Source: Azoarcus sp. (lineage in GTDB: Bacteria > Pseudomonadota > Gammaproteobacteria > Burkholderiales > Rhodocyclaceae). From it: 11,124 nucleotides of DNA. The translations under genes were made by a program, and so were the position numbers. Numbering within the stretch: position 1 is the stretch's first letter; each line of letters starts with the position of its first letter. The notes under the pieces are model-generated. The model was not told the DNA's origin. It did not search any database and saw only the letters and a program-made list of their open reading frames with translations. The stretch is taken from contig JAIRLA010000184.1 of the NCBI GenBank assembly GCA_031259795.1, positions 1-11,124 on the forward strand, given 5' to 3'. Below are positions 1-7,657 of the stretch, piece after piece.

Positions 1-53
1 CTCCCGGCCCTGCGGGCCACCCTCTCGCCCGCCAAGCGGTGGAGGGAAGTTCC
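1..53. repeat. Hairpin-rich intergenic repeat fragment at the left edge
   Basis: This stretch holds two small stem-loops: GGCCC-TGC-GGGCC at 6-18 and CCGC-CAA-GCGG at 29-39. The second is flanked by CCCTC (20-24) and GAGGG (42-46), which can extend the stem. On the minus strand it reads as a CCGCTTGGCGG core followed by a GGCCCGCAGGGCC palindrome. That is the look of the short mosaic repeats scattered between genes in many GC-rich proteobacteria. It is cut by the window edge, so its full extent is unknown. It could also be part of a terminator for a gene outside the window. Confidence 0.4.
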
Positions 54-84
54 ATCGCACGAAGGGAATCCATCGGAAGAACGC

Positions 85-142
85 GTCATTGCGAGAACGC
101 CCCCCCTCGTCATTGCGAGGCGCGCAGCGCTGTGGCAATCCA
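85..142 (+). repeat. REP-like palindromic repeat: one partial and one full copy
   Basis: A full copy at 109-142 begins GTCATTGCGAGG and ends GGCAATCCA. ATTGC and GCAAT form the outer stem around a GC-rich centre. A truncated copy (GTCATTGCGAG) lies just upstream at 85-95 in the same orientation. The 20 bases at 101-120 (a C-tract plus the repeat head) recur exactly at 11032-11051. Copies of this type are known as dispersed intergenic REP-like elements, often mobilised by RAYT (TnpA-REP) transposases. No such transposase is in this window. Confidence 0.8.
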
Positions 143-425
143 TGCAGCGGTTCAAGGCGGGCCTATTGGAATAGATTCTGAGCGAAGTGAATGCCGGAGG
201 GAGAATCAGCGGCGCTATATCCATGTGCTGTCTGGAAGTCGCGGCTGGCAATATGTGTGTGTGGCAGCCAAAATACTGGCGGGTATGGGCTTCGCGCCGA
301 TCTCGCCCGGCGGGGAACGCCCTTGATCCACAGTCGATCCATGGCGGGCGGTGTTCAGGTTACAGACGCGGGATCGATTATGGATTTCGGGCGAGTTCCT
401 GGCGGGACAGGTTCCGGATAGCGGG
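143..425. other. Intergenic stretch with no credible gene
   Basis: Together with the repeats at 1-142, this is the 3' flank of the diguanylate cyclase gene. Open frames here have no recognisable domain and no convincing ribosome binding site. I looked for a terminator after the cyclase stop on the minus strand and saw no stem followed by a T-run. The only small structures seen are a GT-rich run near 255-265 and a GATCCA direct repeat near 324-342. I cannot assign a function. Confidence 0.6.
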
Positions 426-2687
426 TCATCCGCTTTCCACCCGGTTGCGTCCGTTGCGTTTGGCCGCGTAGAGGGCGTGGTCGGCGCGCGACAGTACTTG
501 ATCGGTGCTGCTGTCGCTGGCGGTCACGATGGTGACGCCGACGCTGGCGGTGACGTGGATCGGGGTGTCGTTGTAGTTGAGCGGATTTTCTTCGAGCATC
601 GCGCGTACCCGTTCGGCGAGACCGAGCGCGCCCTCGCGGCCGGACTGCGGCAGCAGGATGGCGAATTCCTCGCCGCCCAGGCGGGCCATGACGTCGGATT
701 CGCGCAGCAGTTTGCGCACCAGTTGTACGACGTGCTTGAGCATGGCGTCGCCGGCGGTGTGCCCATGGGTGTCGTTGATGCGCTTGAAGTAGTCGATGTC
801 GATCATCAGGAGAGCGGCTTCGCCGGGGTAGCGGATCAGCCGCGCGCGTTCGCGTTCGATCTGCTCGAAGAAGGCGCGGCGGTTCTGGATGCCGGTGAGC
901 GGGTCGGAGGTGGCCAGTTGCCACAGTTCGCGCGCATGGCGCTTTTTCTGGGAGATGTCGCGGTAGATGTAGAGGAAACCGATCAGGTCGCCGTGCAGGT
1001 GGATGGGGATGAAGTCGCGTTCCACCCAGCGCCCGTCCTTGAAATGGATTTCTTCGTTGTAGAAGGGGCGCGCGCTTTCGCGCAGTTCCTTGATGCGGTC
1101 GAGGAATGCCTGGCTGTCTTCGGCGACGTGGCTGCTGAATACCATCAGCGGATGGACGGGCTTGCCCAGCACGTATTCGTCGGTGCCCGGCAGGCCGAGC
1201 AGTTCGAAGATGAACTGGTTGAGCAGGACGATGCGGCCCTGGGTGTCTTCCATGACCAGGGCGCCGGGGAAGTTTTCGACTACGGCGTTGAGGTGGGAGT
1301 GCGCGACCGCGAGTTGTTCGCGCGTGGCCTTGTGTTCGGTGCAATCTTCCTTGGTGGCGATGAAATGCCGGATGGCGCCGCCGCTGTCGAGCGCGGGAGA
1401 GATGGTGAGGAATTCGTCGTAGAGGCTGCTGTCCTTGCGGCGGTTGACCAGTTCACCGCGCCAGATGCGGCCATCGAGGAGGGTTTGCCACATCTGGGCG
1501 TAGAAGCTGCCGGATTGCATGCCGGATTTGCTCTGTTCGCGCGGCGTGCGCCCAATGGCTTCGGCGGCGGTGTAGCCGGTGAGCGCGGTATAGGCCGGGT
1601 TGACCCATTCGATGACGCCCTGCGGCGTGGTGATGACGATGGCCTTGGTGCAGGCGTTGAGCGTGCTTTCGAGCAGGTGGCGCCGCGCTTCGGCCTGCCG
1701 TTGCTGGTCGCGTTCCCGGCGGCTCGCGTGGCGGAAGAACAGGTAGCCGAACAGGGTGCATATCATGCCGGCGAGCATCAGGAGCATGGTGGTCAGGTTG
1801 TTCGTCCGCAAGCGCTGGCGGGCGCTTTCCATGACTTTGTCGTGGTCGATGGCGAGCACGACGCCGATGGGCAGTTGCGGATGGGGACGGTCGGCGACGA
1901 TCCAGTGGCGGCCGTCGATCGCTTCCAGTTGCCGGGCCTCGCCGGTATGGTTTTCTTTCCAGCGCCGGGATATCTCGCGCTCGATCATCAGGAGGCCGGC
2001 GTCGGGCATTTCGGTGTCGAACAGGCGCAGGCCGTCGGCGCGCAGCAATGCCGCCCTGGCGGCGCCATAGGCTTCGAGCATGTCGGCGGCCTGGCGCGCC
2101 AGATAGTCGAGGTTCAGTGTGGCGACCAGGGTCATTGTTTCGCCGTTGGCGGACAGGCGGCTGTGAGTGATCGGAATGAAGCCCGGTTCCGGTGTGCTCT
2201 TGCCGTTGTCGGTCAGGGGCGCGCCGTCGGCGATGTCGCGGCCGGAGTGCGCCGGACAGATGCGCAGCAGGCTTTCGGGCGTCAGTGTGTGGGAGACGCA
2301 GGTATTCAGGTCGAACGTGTGGCCGATGTTCTCCGGCGTGGAACTGAAAGCGATCTTGCCTTGCGGGTCGACGAATGAGATCGAGCGCAGATGCGGAGCG
2401 CCGCGCAGGATGTCCCGGAAGGCATCCGCCTGACGGTGTTCGCCCCGGCGGCGCGAGGGGGCATCAAGCAGGGCTTTCAGGCCGCGGTCGATGTCGCGCA
2501 GGAGTTTGCCGATGTCGCGGGTGAGAAAGGCGGCGTCGCGCTGGAGCATGGAGAGGTAGATTGCGCTCTGCTGCCTGGCTTCGATGTCGGAATTGTATGA
2601 GACCGTCAGCAGGGCCAGCGCGGTGCACAGCGTGAGCACAGCGACGAAGGCGATGTCGGCGGCGAGGGGGCGAAAGCGTTTGCTCAT
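426..2687 (-). CDS. Membrane diguanylate cyclase with dCACHE-like sensor, two PAS domains and GGEEF domain
   Basis: This 753-residue inner-membrane protein is predicted to make cyclic di-GMP from two GTP. The order is: TM helix about 11-30; a large periplasmic dCACHE-like region about 31-297; TM helix about 298-318; PAS about 335-450 (contains WVNPAYTALTGY); a second PAS about 460-580; GGDEF domain about 590-750. The active-site loop is GGEEF at 671-675. D630 and D632 lie in the metal-binding MIDIDYF motif. An RxxD inhibitory I-site (662-665) sits exactly five residues before GGEEF, so the enzyme looks active and product-inhibited. C130 and C144 could form a periplasmic disulfide. The frame is open upstream, but the ATG at 2687 is chosen because the first TM follows at once and it lies 17 bp after the preceding stop. 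Its Shine-Dalgarno is weak. It is probably co-transcribed with the solute-binding protein upstream. The sensory ligand is unknown. Confidence 0.93.
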   Translation of the reverse strand: MSKRFRPLAADIAFVAVLTLCTALALLTVSYNSDIEARQQSAIYLSMLQRDAAFLTRDIGKLLRDIDRGLKALLDAPSRRRGEHRQADAFRDILRGAPHLRSISFVDPQGKIAFSSTPENIGHTFDLNTCVSHTLTPESLLRICPAHSGRDIADGAPLTDNGKSTPEPGFIPITHSRLSANGETMTLVATLNLDYLARQAADMLEAYGAARAALLRADGLRLFDTEMPDAGLLMIEREISRRWKENHTGEARQLEAIDGRHWIVADRPHPQLPIGVVLAIDHDKVMESARQRLRTNNLTTMLLMLAGMICTLFGYLFFRHASRRERDQQRQAEARRHLLESTLNACTKAIVITTPQGVIEWVNPAYTALTGYTAAEAIGRTPREQSKSGMQSGSFYAQMWQTLLDGRIWRGELVNRRKDSSLYDEFLTISPALDSGGAIRHFIATKEDCTEHKATREQLAVAHSHLNAVVENFPGALVMEDTQGRIVLLNQFIFELLGLPGTDEYVLGKPVHPLMVFSSHVAEDSQAFLDRIKELRESARPFYNEEIHFKDGRWVERDFIPIHLHGDLIGFLYIYRDISQKKRHARELWQLATSDPLTGIQNRRAFFEQIERERARLIRYPGEAALLMIDIDYFKRINDTHGHTAGDAMLKHVVQLVRKLLRESDVMARLGGEEFAILLPQSGREGALGLAERVRAMLEENPLNYNDTPIHVTASVGVTIVTASDSSTDQVLSRADHALYAAKRNGRNRVESG

Positions 2688-2704
2688 CGTGTTGCGCGTC
2701 GGGA

Positions 2705-3541
2705 TCAATCCGCGAGCACGATCATCGGCTTGGCGTCGGGGCGCCGTTGCACCGCCCGCTGGAGCCGACCGTCGCGCTTGATGGTTTCGATGAAATGTTG
2801 CACGTACTGGAACCAGGCGTCCTCGCCTCTGGGCACGGCCCATGTGAACAGCGTGGCGGCGGAGCGGTCCGGCGGGTCGATCATGCGCGCCCAGTCGGTG
2901 TTCCGTACAAGGTAGAGGCTATATGGGTAACTGGTCATGAGGATGTCGGCGCGGCCGGACTCGACCGCCAGTTCGCGCGCCGCTTCATCCGGAAAGGAGA
3001 CGAGTTGCGCATGCCGGAAGGTATTGAAGGTGAGGGTTTCCTGCATTGAACCGAGCAGGACGGCGACTATTACGCCGGGGCGGTCGATGTCGTCCCATTG
3101 CTTGATGCGGCGGCTGCCGCGCGTGGTGACGGCATGGATGCCGCTGCCCAGATGCGGTGTGGTGAAGCGCACGGCTTGCGGCGCGGGCGTGTCGACCAAT
3201 GTGATGGCGAGATCGCAACGCCCCGTGGAGACGGCCTCCAGCGCCTGTTGCAGGGAACTGTCGGTGAATTCCACGGCCGCTTTCAATTCGCTGGCGAGTT
3301 CCCGGACGAGATCGACATCGATGCCTTGCGCTTCCCGCGTGCGCGGGTTGCGGTAGGAGAGGCTGTAATGGCCGGGCCACATGCAGACGCGCAGTTTTTT
3401 GTCGGCCACGATGCGTTCGAGGCGATGGCCTCTTTTTTCCTGGGCGGCGGCGGTGTGGGCCAATATGAGGCACAGCCCGATCAGCCCGGCGCGCAACAGG
3501 CGGGCAAGATGCGTGCGGTGCGAATGATTTGGCGCGATCAC
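2705..3541 (-). CDS. Periplasmic solute-binding protein, family 3 (orphan, paired with cyclase)
   Basis: This is a type II periplasmic binding protein of the SBP_bac_3 (amino-acid/polar solute) class, about 278 residues from the chosen start. Residues 1-34 read as a Sec signal peptide: a basic N-region, hydrophobic core about 19-29, and likely cleavage after AAA near 33. The mature part has the family hallmarks LRVCMWPGHYSLSY (about 50-63), GIDVDLVRELASEL (73-86) and GRCDLAITLV (107-116). There is no lipobox: the residue before C24 is Leu. No permease or ATPase gene is nearby, so import is unlikely. The diguanylate cyclase begins 17 bp downstream, which suggests a sensing role. The start is uncertain: no ATG suits. 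The GTG at 3541 gives a good signal peptide but no Shine-Dalgarno, and a TTG at 3496 is the alternative. A hairpin lies just upstream. The ligand cannot be read from the sequence. Confidence 0.85.
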   Translation of the reverse strand: MIAPNHSHRTHLARLLRAGLIGLCLILAHTAAAQEKRGHRLERIVADKKLRVCMWPGHYSLSYRNPRTREAQGIDVDLVRELASELKAAVEFTDSSLQQALEAVSTGRCDLAITLVDTPAPQAVRFTTPHLGSGIHAVTTRGSRRIKQWDDIDRPGVIVAVLLGSMQETLTFNTFRHAQLVSFPDEAARELAVESGRADILMTSYPYSLYLVRNTDWARMIDPPDRSAATLFTWAVPRGEDAWFQYVQHFIETIKRDGRLQRAVQRRPDAKPMIVLAD

Positions 3542-3547
3542 GGGGCG

Positions 3548-3588
3548 TCCGGCAAGCGGGAATTGTGCAACGATAACATGTTGCCGGA
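3548..3588 (-). promoter_or_regulatory. Inverted repeat in the ilvA to solute-binding-protein spacer
   Basis: Perfect 8-bp arms (TCCGGCAA and TTGCCGGA, at 3581-3588 and 3548-3555) are separated by 25 bases. A competing 5-bp pairing, GCAAC with GTTGC (3567-3571 and 3580-3584), overlaps one arm. The structure ends six bases before the proposed GTG start. It has no T-run, so it is not a classical terminator. It could limit translation of the binding protein or serve as an operator; both ideas are inference. Confidence 0.4.
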
Positions 3589-3614
3589 AAGGATGCGCCC
3601 GCGCGTCCCGGCGC

Positions 3615-5132
3615 TCATCCGAGAAACATCCGGTAGGCCGGATTGGCGGTCTCGTCGGCGTATTCGTAGCCGAGCTGGCGCAGGAATCCGGCGAAATTCG
3701 CCTGATCGCCGGGAGGCACCTGCATTCCTGCGAGGACGCGGCCAACATCGGCGCCGTGGTTGCGGTAATGGAACATGCTGATGTTCCAGTCCGAACGCAG
3801 GCGGGAGAGGAAATCCAGCAACGCGCCGGGGCGTTCGGGAAAAGTGAAACGGTAAACCACTTCGTTTTCGGCATGCGGGGCATGGCCGCCCACCATGTAG
3901 CGGATATGAGTCTTGGCCACTTCGTTGTCGGTGAGATCGACGGCGGGGAGCTGGTGGCGTTCGAGCAGTTCGACGAGGCGCGCGACTTCGCCGTGATTGT
4001 GTACGGTGACGCCGGCGAAGATGTGCGCGTTGGCCGCGTCGGCATAGCGGTAATTGAATTCGGTGATGTTGCGGCTGCCGAGCAACTGGCAGAATTTGCG
4101 GAATGAGCCTGGCCGTTCGGGAATGGTCACCGCAAGCACCGCTTCGCGCTGTTCGCCAAGTTCGGCGCGTTCGGCGACGAAGCGCAGGCGGTCGAAATTC
4201 ATGTTCGCCCCCGAGGCCACGGCGACCAGGTTCCTGTCGCGCAGCCTGTGGCGCCGCGCGTATTCCTTGGCGCCGGCCACGGCCAGCGCGCCCGAGGGTT
4301 CGAGGATCGAGCGGGTGTCCTCGAACACATCCTTGATCGAGGCGCAGATGGCGTCGTTGTCGACTTCGATGATTTCGTCGAGGTATTGCCGGCAAAGCCG
4401 GAAGGTTTCGTCGCCGACGCGCTTGACGGCGGTGCCGTCGGCGAACAGGCCGACTTGTTCCAGCGTGACCGGATGTCCGGCGGCAAGCGATTGCGCCATG
4501 GCGTTGGCGTCATGCGTTTCAACGCCGACGATTTTCGTCTCCGGGCGCAGGCGCTTGATGTAGGCCGCCACGCCCGCGGCGAGGCCGCCGCCGCCGATGG
4601 CGCAGAACACGGCATGGATCGGCTGCGGGTGGGCGCGCAGGATTTCCATGCCGATCGTGCCCTGCCCGGCGATGACATCAGGGTCGTCATAGGGATGGAC
4701 GAAGGTGAGCCTGTCGCGCTTTTCGAGTTCGAGGGCATGCGCGTAGGCGTCGGAATAGGATTCGCCGGCCAGTTCCACTTCGCCGCCGCGCGCCCGTACC
4801 GCGTCGATCTTGATTTGCGGCGTGGTGGCGGGCATGACGATCACCGCGCGCGTTCCGAGTTTTTGTGCCGACAGCGCCACGCCCTGCGCGTGGTTGCCCG
4901 CCGAGGCGCAGATCACCCCGCGCCCGAGCGAGGCCGCCGGCAGATTCGCCATCTTGTTGTAAGCGCCGCGCAGCTTGAAGCTGAACACCGGCTGCATGTC
5001 CTCGCGCTTCAGGTGGATGCGGTTGTGGGTGCGGGCGGAGAGGCTGGCGGCGAAATCGAGCGGCGTTTCGATGGCGACGTCGTACACTCTGGCGTTGAGG
5101 ATGCTCTCCAGATAATCGGGGGCGGAGGCCAT
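3615..5132 (-). CDS. ilvA: Biosynthetic threonine ammonia-lyase (threonine deaminase)
   Basis: This enzyme converts L-threonine to 2-oxobutanoate and ammonia with pyridoxal phosphate. It is the first committed step of isoleucine synthesis, in the cytoplasm. The protein is 505 residues, the usual length of the long two-regulatory-domain form. The catalytic domain is about 1-320: the Schiff-base lysine K53 lies in SFKLRGAYN, the substrate loop SAGNHAQG is at 77-84, and the phosphate-binding glycine loop is at 180-183. Two ACT-like domains follow at about 330-400 and 423-500. Each contains an ERPG(S/A) turn, which marks the isoleucine/valine-regulated biosynthetic enzyme rather than the short catabolic one. 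The ATG at 5132 has an AGGA nine to ten bases upstream. It lies 172 bp after ptsN, so it may have its own promoter, though I could not point to a good one. No leader-peptide attenuator was seen. Confidence 0.96.
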   Translation of the reverse strand: MASAPDYLESILNARVYDVAIETPLDFAASLSARTHNRIHLKREDMQPVFSFKLRGAYNKMANLPAASLGRGVICASAGNHAQGVALSAQKLGTRAVIVMPATTPQIKIDAVRARGGEVELAGESYSDAYAHALELEKRDRLTFVHPYDDPDVIAGQGTIGMEILRAHPQPIHAVFCAIGGGGLAAGVAAYIKRLRPETKIVGVETHDANAMAQSLAAGHPVTLEQVGLFADGTAVKRVGDETFRLCRQYLDEIIEVDNDAICASIKDVFEDTRSILEPSGALAVAGAKEYARRHRLRDRNLVAVASGANMNFDRLRFVAERAELGEQREAVLAVTIPERPGSFRKFCQLLGSRNITEFNYRYADAANAHIFAGVTVHNHGEVARLVELLERHQLPAVDLTDNEVAKTHIRYMVGGHAPHAENEVVYRFTFPERPGALLDFLSRLRSDWNISMFHYRNHGADVGRVLAGMQVPPGDQANFAGFLRQLGYEYADETANPAYRMFLG

Positions 5133-5304
5133 GATGAATGTTTCCTGGTTCCTTGGTGTCTTGCGGTTCTACCGTGAAGGTCGCTCGAATAACGCGGCGA
5201 CTCGCGCCGGGCCGCGGCGGAAGCGGCTTGTCCGGGCATGGAGCAACCCAATGGATCGATTCCGGTTTGCGCGGGCGGGCTTGTCCTGGAGAAACGCGGC
5301 CCCT

Positions 5305-5793
5305 TCAGGCGATGTCGTCGATCGCGCCGTTTTCCGGACTGCCTTTCCAGCCAGTCAGGAGAGCATGAAGCGCGGCGGCATCGGCGGCGGCGAGCAGTTG
5401 TTCGCGGAAGGCGCGGTCGCTGAACATTCTCGCCAGTTCCGAGAGAAGCTGGAGGTGAGTGTCGTTGGCTTCTTCGGGAACCAGCAACACGAAAACGAGG
5501 TTGACCGGACGTCCATCGGGCGCGTCGAACGGAATCGGCGTGGCCAGGCGGATGAACGCCCCCGCGGCTTCGGCCAGTCCCGCGAGGCGGCAGTGCGGAA
5601 TGGCGACGCCCTGGCCGAGGCCGGTGGAGCCCAGGCGCTCGCGGGTAAACAGCTTGTCGAAGACGAGATCGCGGGCCAGGCCGAGTTGCGACTCGAACAG
5701 TATGCCGGCTTCCTCGAAGACACGTTTCTTGCTGCCGGCATCGAGCGCGGTCACGACATTGGCCGCGGGGAGAAGGGATGCGATGAGACTCAT
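5305..5793 (-). CDS. ptsN: PTS IIA-like nitrogen-regulatory protein PtsN (EIIA-Ntr)
   Basis: PtsN is the terminal phosphoacceptor of the PTS-Ntr chain (EI-Ntr, NPr, EIIA-Ntr). It regulates other proteins, for example potassium transport and stress responses in relatives, rather than importing sugar. The protein is 162 residues, a full-length single EIIA type-2 domain. The phosphorylated histidine is H67 in GVAIPHCRL, with the typical LGSTGLGQG just before it. The PVNLVFVLLVPEEAN strand and HLQLLSELARMF helix also match the family. It follows hpf after 79 bp that contain a strong hairpin. The Shine-Dalgarno before the ATG is weak, so that hairpin or coupling to hpf may control its output. The hprK or rapZ/npr genes that often follow are absent from this window. 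Confidence 0.95.
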   Translation of the reverse strand: MSLIASLLPAANVVTALDAGSKKRVFEEAGILFESQLGLARDLVFDKLFTRERLGSTGLGQGVAIPHCRLAGLAEAAGAFIRLATPIPFDAPDGRPVNLVFVLLVPEEANDTHLQLLSELARMFSDRAFREQLLAAADAAALHALLTGWKGSPENGAIDDIA

Positions 5794-5806
5794 GATATTG
5801 ACTCGC

Positions 5807-5834
5807 GCGGCGACCGCCGGAAGGCGGCCGCCGC
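5807..5834 (-). promoter_or_regulatory. Strong hairpin between hpf and ptsN
   Basis: Twelve-bp arms (5807-5818 and 5823-5834) surround a four-base loop. On the minus-strand transcript the loop is UUCC and eleven pairs are Watson-Crick, with a single G-U. On the plus strand that position would be an A-C mismatch, so the structure suits the transcript that carries hpf and ptsN. No T-run follows, and the ptsN ATG is only 13 bases further on. An attenuator, RNA-processing or mRNA-stabilising stem is therefore more likely than a full terminator. Confidence 0.65.
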
Positions 5835-5872
5835 AGTGTCGCTACAAGGATACGGATAGCCGCGGGCGGATA

Positions 5873-6193
5873 TCAGCGCCCGACCGCGAATTTGTGTGAG
5901 TCGTGGTTGTGCTCGGCGCTCTTTTGCTTGTATTTCTGCACTTGGCGATCGAGCTTGTCGGCCAGCGCGTCGATGGCGGCGTAAAGATCGGCATCGACGC
6001 TCTCGACATGGATGTCCTTGCCACGCACATGAACAGTGGCGTCCGCCTTCTGGTTGAGCTTGTCGACGGAAAGAATCACGCTAACACTGGTGACATTGTC
6101 GAAGTGTCGGATGACACGATCCAGTTTGTCCGAAACATAGGCGCGGATGGCTTCCGTGACTTCGACATGATGGCCGGTGATGTTGAGATTCAT
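5873..6193 (-). CDS. hpf: Ribosome hibernation promoting factor, short form
   Basis: HPF/RaiA-family proteins bind the decoding region of the 30S subunit and promote inactive 100S ribosome dimers when growth stops. From the ATG at 6193 the product is 106 residues, the short form without the C-terminal dimerisation domain of long HPF. It has the family start MNLNITGHHVEVTEAI, the VSVILSVDK and KADATVHVRGKDIHVES strands, and the YAAIDALADKLDRQVQKYKQK helix, followed by a His-rich tail. An upstream in-frame ATG at 6214 exists, but 6193 is preferred because AAGAGGAGT lies five bases before it and the family motif starts there. It is 17 bp after rpoN, the conserved rpoN-hpf-ptsN order. The very strong ribosome site fits a protein needed in large amounts. 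Confidence 0.95.
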   Translation of the reverse strand: MNLNITGHHVEVTEAIRAYVSDKLDRVIRHFDNVTSVSVILSVDKLNQKADATVHVRGKDIHVESVDADLYAAIDALADKLDRQVQKYKQKSAEHNHDSHKFAVGR

Positions 6194-6197
6194 GTTA

Positions 6198-6206
6198 ACT
6201 CCTCTT
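6198..6206 (-). promoter_or_regulatory. Strong Shine-Dalgarno that fixes the hpf start
   Basis: On the minus strand AAGAGGAGT is followed by TAAC and the ATG at 6193; the AGGAG core is five bases from the start codon. It lies entirely in the 17-bp rpoN-hpf gap and rules out the longer ATG at 6214, which would begin inside the rpoN stop region. Confidence 0.8.
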
Positions 6207-6210
6207 GTAA

Positions 6211-7653
6211 TCAAAGCGTTTTGCGCAGATTGACGGGGGGGATGCCAAGCGCTTCACGGTATTTGGCGATGGTCCTTCGGGCGACCACGATGCCCTGTTG
6301 CCCCAGCACGTCGGCGATCCTGGCGTCGGACAGGGGTTTTTTCCTGTCCTCGGCGTCGATCAACTGCCGGATCAGGGCGCGGATCGCCGTTGAAGACGCC
6401 GCCCCGCCAGTGTCCGTGGCGACATGACTGCCGAAAAAATACTTGAGTTCAAAGACGCCACGGGGTGTGGCCATATATTTTTGCGTGGTCACGCGCGACA
6501 CGGTGGATTCATGCAATTCAAGCTGGTCTGCGATCTCCCTGAGGGTCAGTGGCCTCATTGCCACTTCGCCATGATCGAAGAACTGCCGCTGCTGGTCAAC
6601 GATGGCCTGGGAGACGCGCAGGATCGTGTCGAAGCGTTGCTGCACACTCTTGAGCAGCCAGCGCGCTTCCTGCAACTGGCCGCTGAGTCCGCTCGCATGC
6701 CCCCGGTTCTGCTTGAGCAGGCTGGCGTAGAGCTGGTTGATGCGCAGCCTGGGCATGACCTCGTTGTTGAGCGTCGCCGTCCAGCGTCCGTGGATTTTGC
6801 GCACCGTCACATCGGGCTGCACATAGCGGGTTTCCTCGCCCGAATAGCGCGAGCCGGGATGCGGATCGAGGCTGCGGATCAGCGTCTGCGCCGTGCGCAG
6901 GGCATCGTCGTCGCAGTCGGTCAGGCGCTTGATCTTGGGAAAGTTGCGTTCCGCCAACAATTCGAGATGCCGTTCAGTGATGATGATGGCCAGATCGCGC
7001 GTCGGCGAGGCGGGCAGGGCGCGCAATTGCAGGCTGAGGCACTCCTGCGGCGAGCGCGCGCCGACGCCGGCGGGATCGAGTTGTTGCACATGGTGCAGCG
7101 CGATCGCCAGATCGTCCGGCTCGTAGCCGAGTTCGGGCGGCAGCAGCAGGAACAATTCATCGAACCTCTGGTGCAGATAGCCATCGTCGTCGAGCGCCTC
7201 GATGATGAAACGCGCCAGCAGGCGGTCGCGGTCGGAGAGCGGCGACAGCGCCACCTGGGTATCGAGATGATCGCGCAGCGAAGTGCCGGCGGCCTGGATT
7301 TCCTGATAGTCGCCGTCATCATCTTCGCCCTTGCTGCTTGCGCCGTTGCCGGTATTCGACCAGTCGATGCCTTCCTCGAACGGCGTATCGTCGATGGCGG
7401 CGGAGGTCTCGTCCGCGCCGCCGCGTTCTCCCTCCGCCGCCGTGGATGCCGGGGAAGACGGATTTGCGCCCGCGGGAAGAGGGAATTCGCCCATGTCGGC
7501 CTCCTCGCGTTCGAGCATCGGGTTTTCCATCAGGACGCGCTCGATTTCCTGGTTCAAATCCAGCGTCGACAATTGCAGCAGCTTGATCGACAAATGCAGT
7601 TGCGGCGTCAGGGTCAGATGCTGCGAGAGTTTGAGCTGGAGGGTCGGTTTCAT
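6211..7653 (-). CDS. rpoN: RNA polymerase sigma-54 factor
   Basis: Sigma-54 directs RNA polymerase to -24/-12 promoters that need an AAA+ activator, for example for nitrogen assimilation and motility genes. The product is 480 residues, normal for the family. Region I (about 1-50) begins MKPTLQLKLSQHLTLTPQL and contains IKLLQLSTLDLNQEIERVL. An acidic Asp/Glu-rich linker (region II) spans about 50-118. The core-binding domain is about 120-300. The helix-turn-helix LTLREIADQLELHESTVSRV is at 369-388. The RpoN box ARRTIAKYRE, which reads the -24 element, is at 458-467. The ATG at 7653 is chosen because the family starts exactly there, although the frame is open to 7797. It begins 4 bp after the lptB stop with a weak ribosome site, so it is probably translationally coupled to lptB. 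Confidence 0.97.
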   Translation of the reverse strand: MKPTLQLKLSQHLTLTPQLHLSIKLLQLSTLDLNQEIERVLMENPMLEREEADMGEFPLPAGANPSSPASTAAEGERGGADETSAAIDDTPFEEGIDWSNTGNGASSKGEDDDGDYQEIQAAGTSLRDHLDTQVALSPLSDRDRLLARFIIEALDDDGYLHQRFDELFLLLPPELGYEPDDLAIALHHVQQLDPAGVGARSPQECLSLQLRALPASPTRDLAIIITERHLELLAERNFPKIKRLTDCDDDALRTAQTLIRSLDPHPGSRYSGEETRYVQPDVTVRKIHGRWTATLNNEVMPRLRINQLYASLLKQNRGHASGLSGQLQEARWLLKSVQQRFDTILRVSQAIVDQQRQFFDHGEVAMRPLTLREIADQLELHESTVSRVTTQKYMATPRGVFELKYFFGSHVATDTGGAASSTAIRALIRQLIDAEDRKKPLSDARIADVLGQQGIVVARRTIAKYREALGIPPVNLRKTL

Positions 7654-7657
7654 GCCG

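Noticed and set aside
85..142. CRISPR array
   Set aside because: The repeat copies are palindromic, uneven in length and lack regular unique spacers; they fit a REP-like family.
351..2378. 675-codon plus-strand open frame opposite the cyclase
   Set aside because: It is antisense to a gene with clear GGEEF, PAS and membrane motifs. Long antisense frames are expected at this GC content, and it shows no domain.
3538..4395. 285-codon minus-strand frame overlapping ilvA and the spacer
   Set aside because: It is the out-of-frame shadow of ilvA; the ilvA frame carries all the family motifs.
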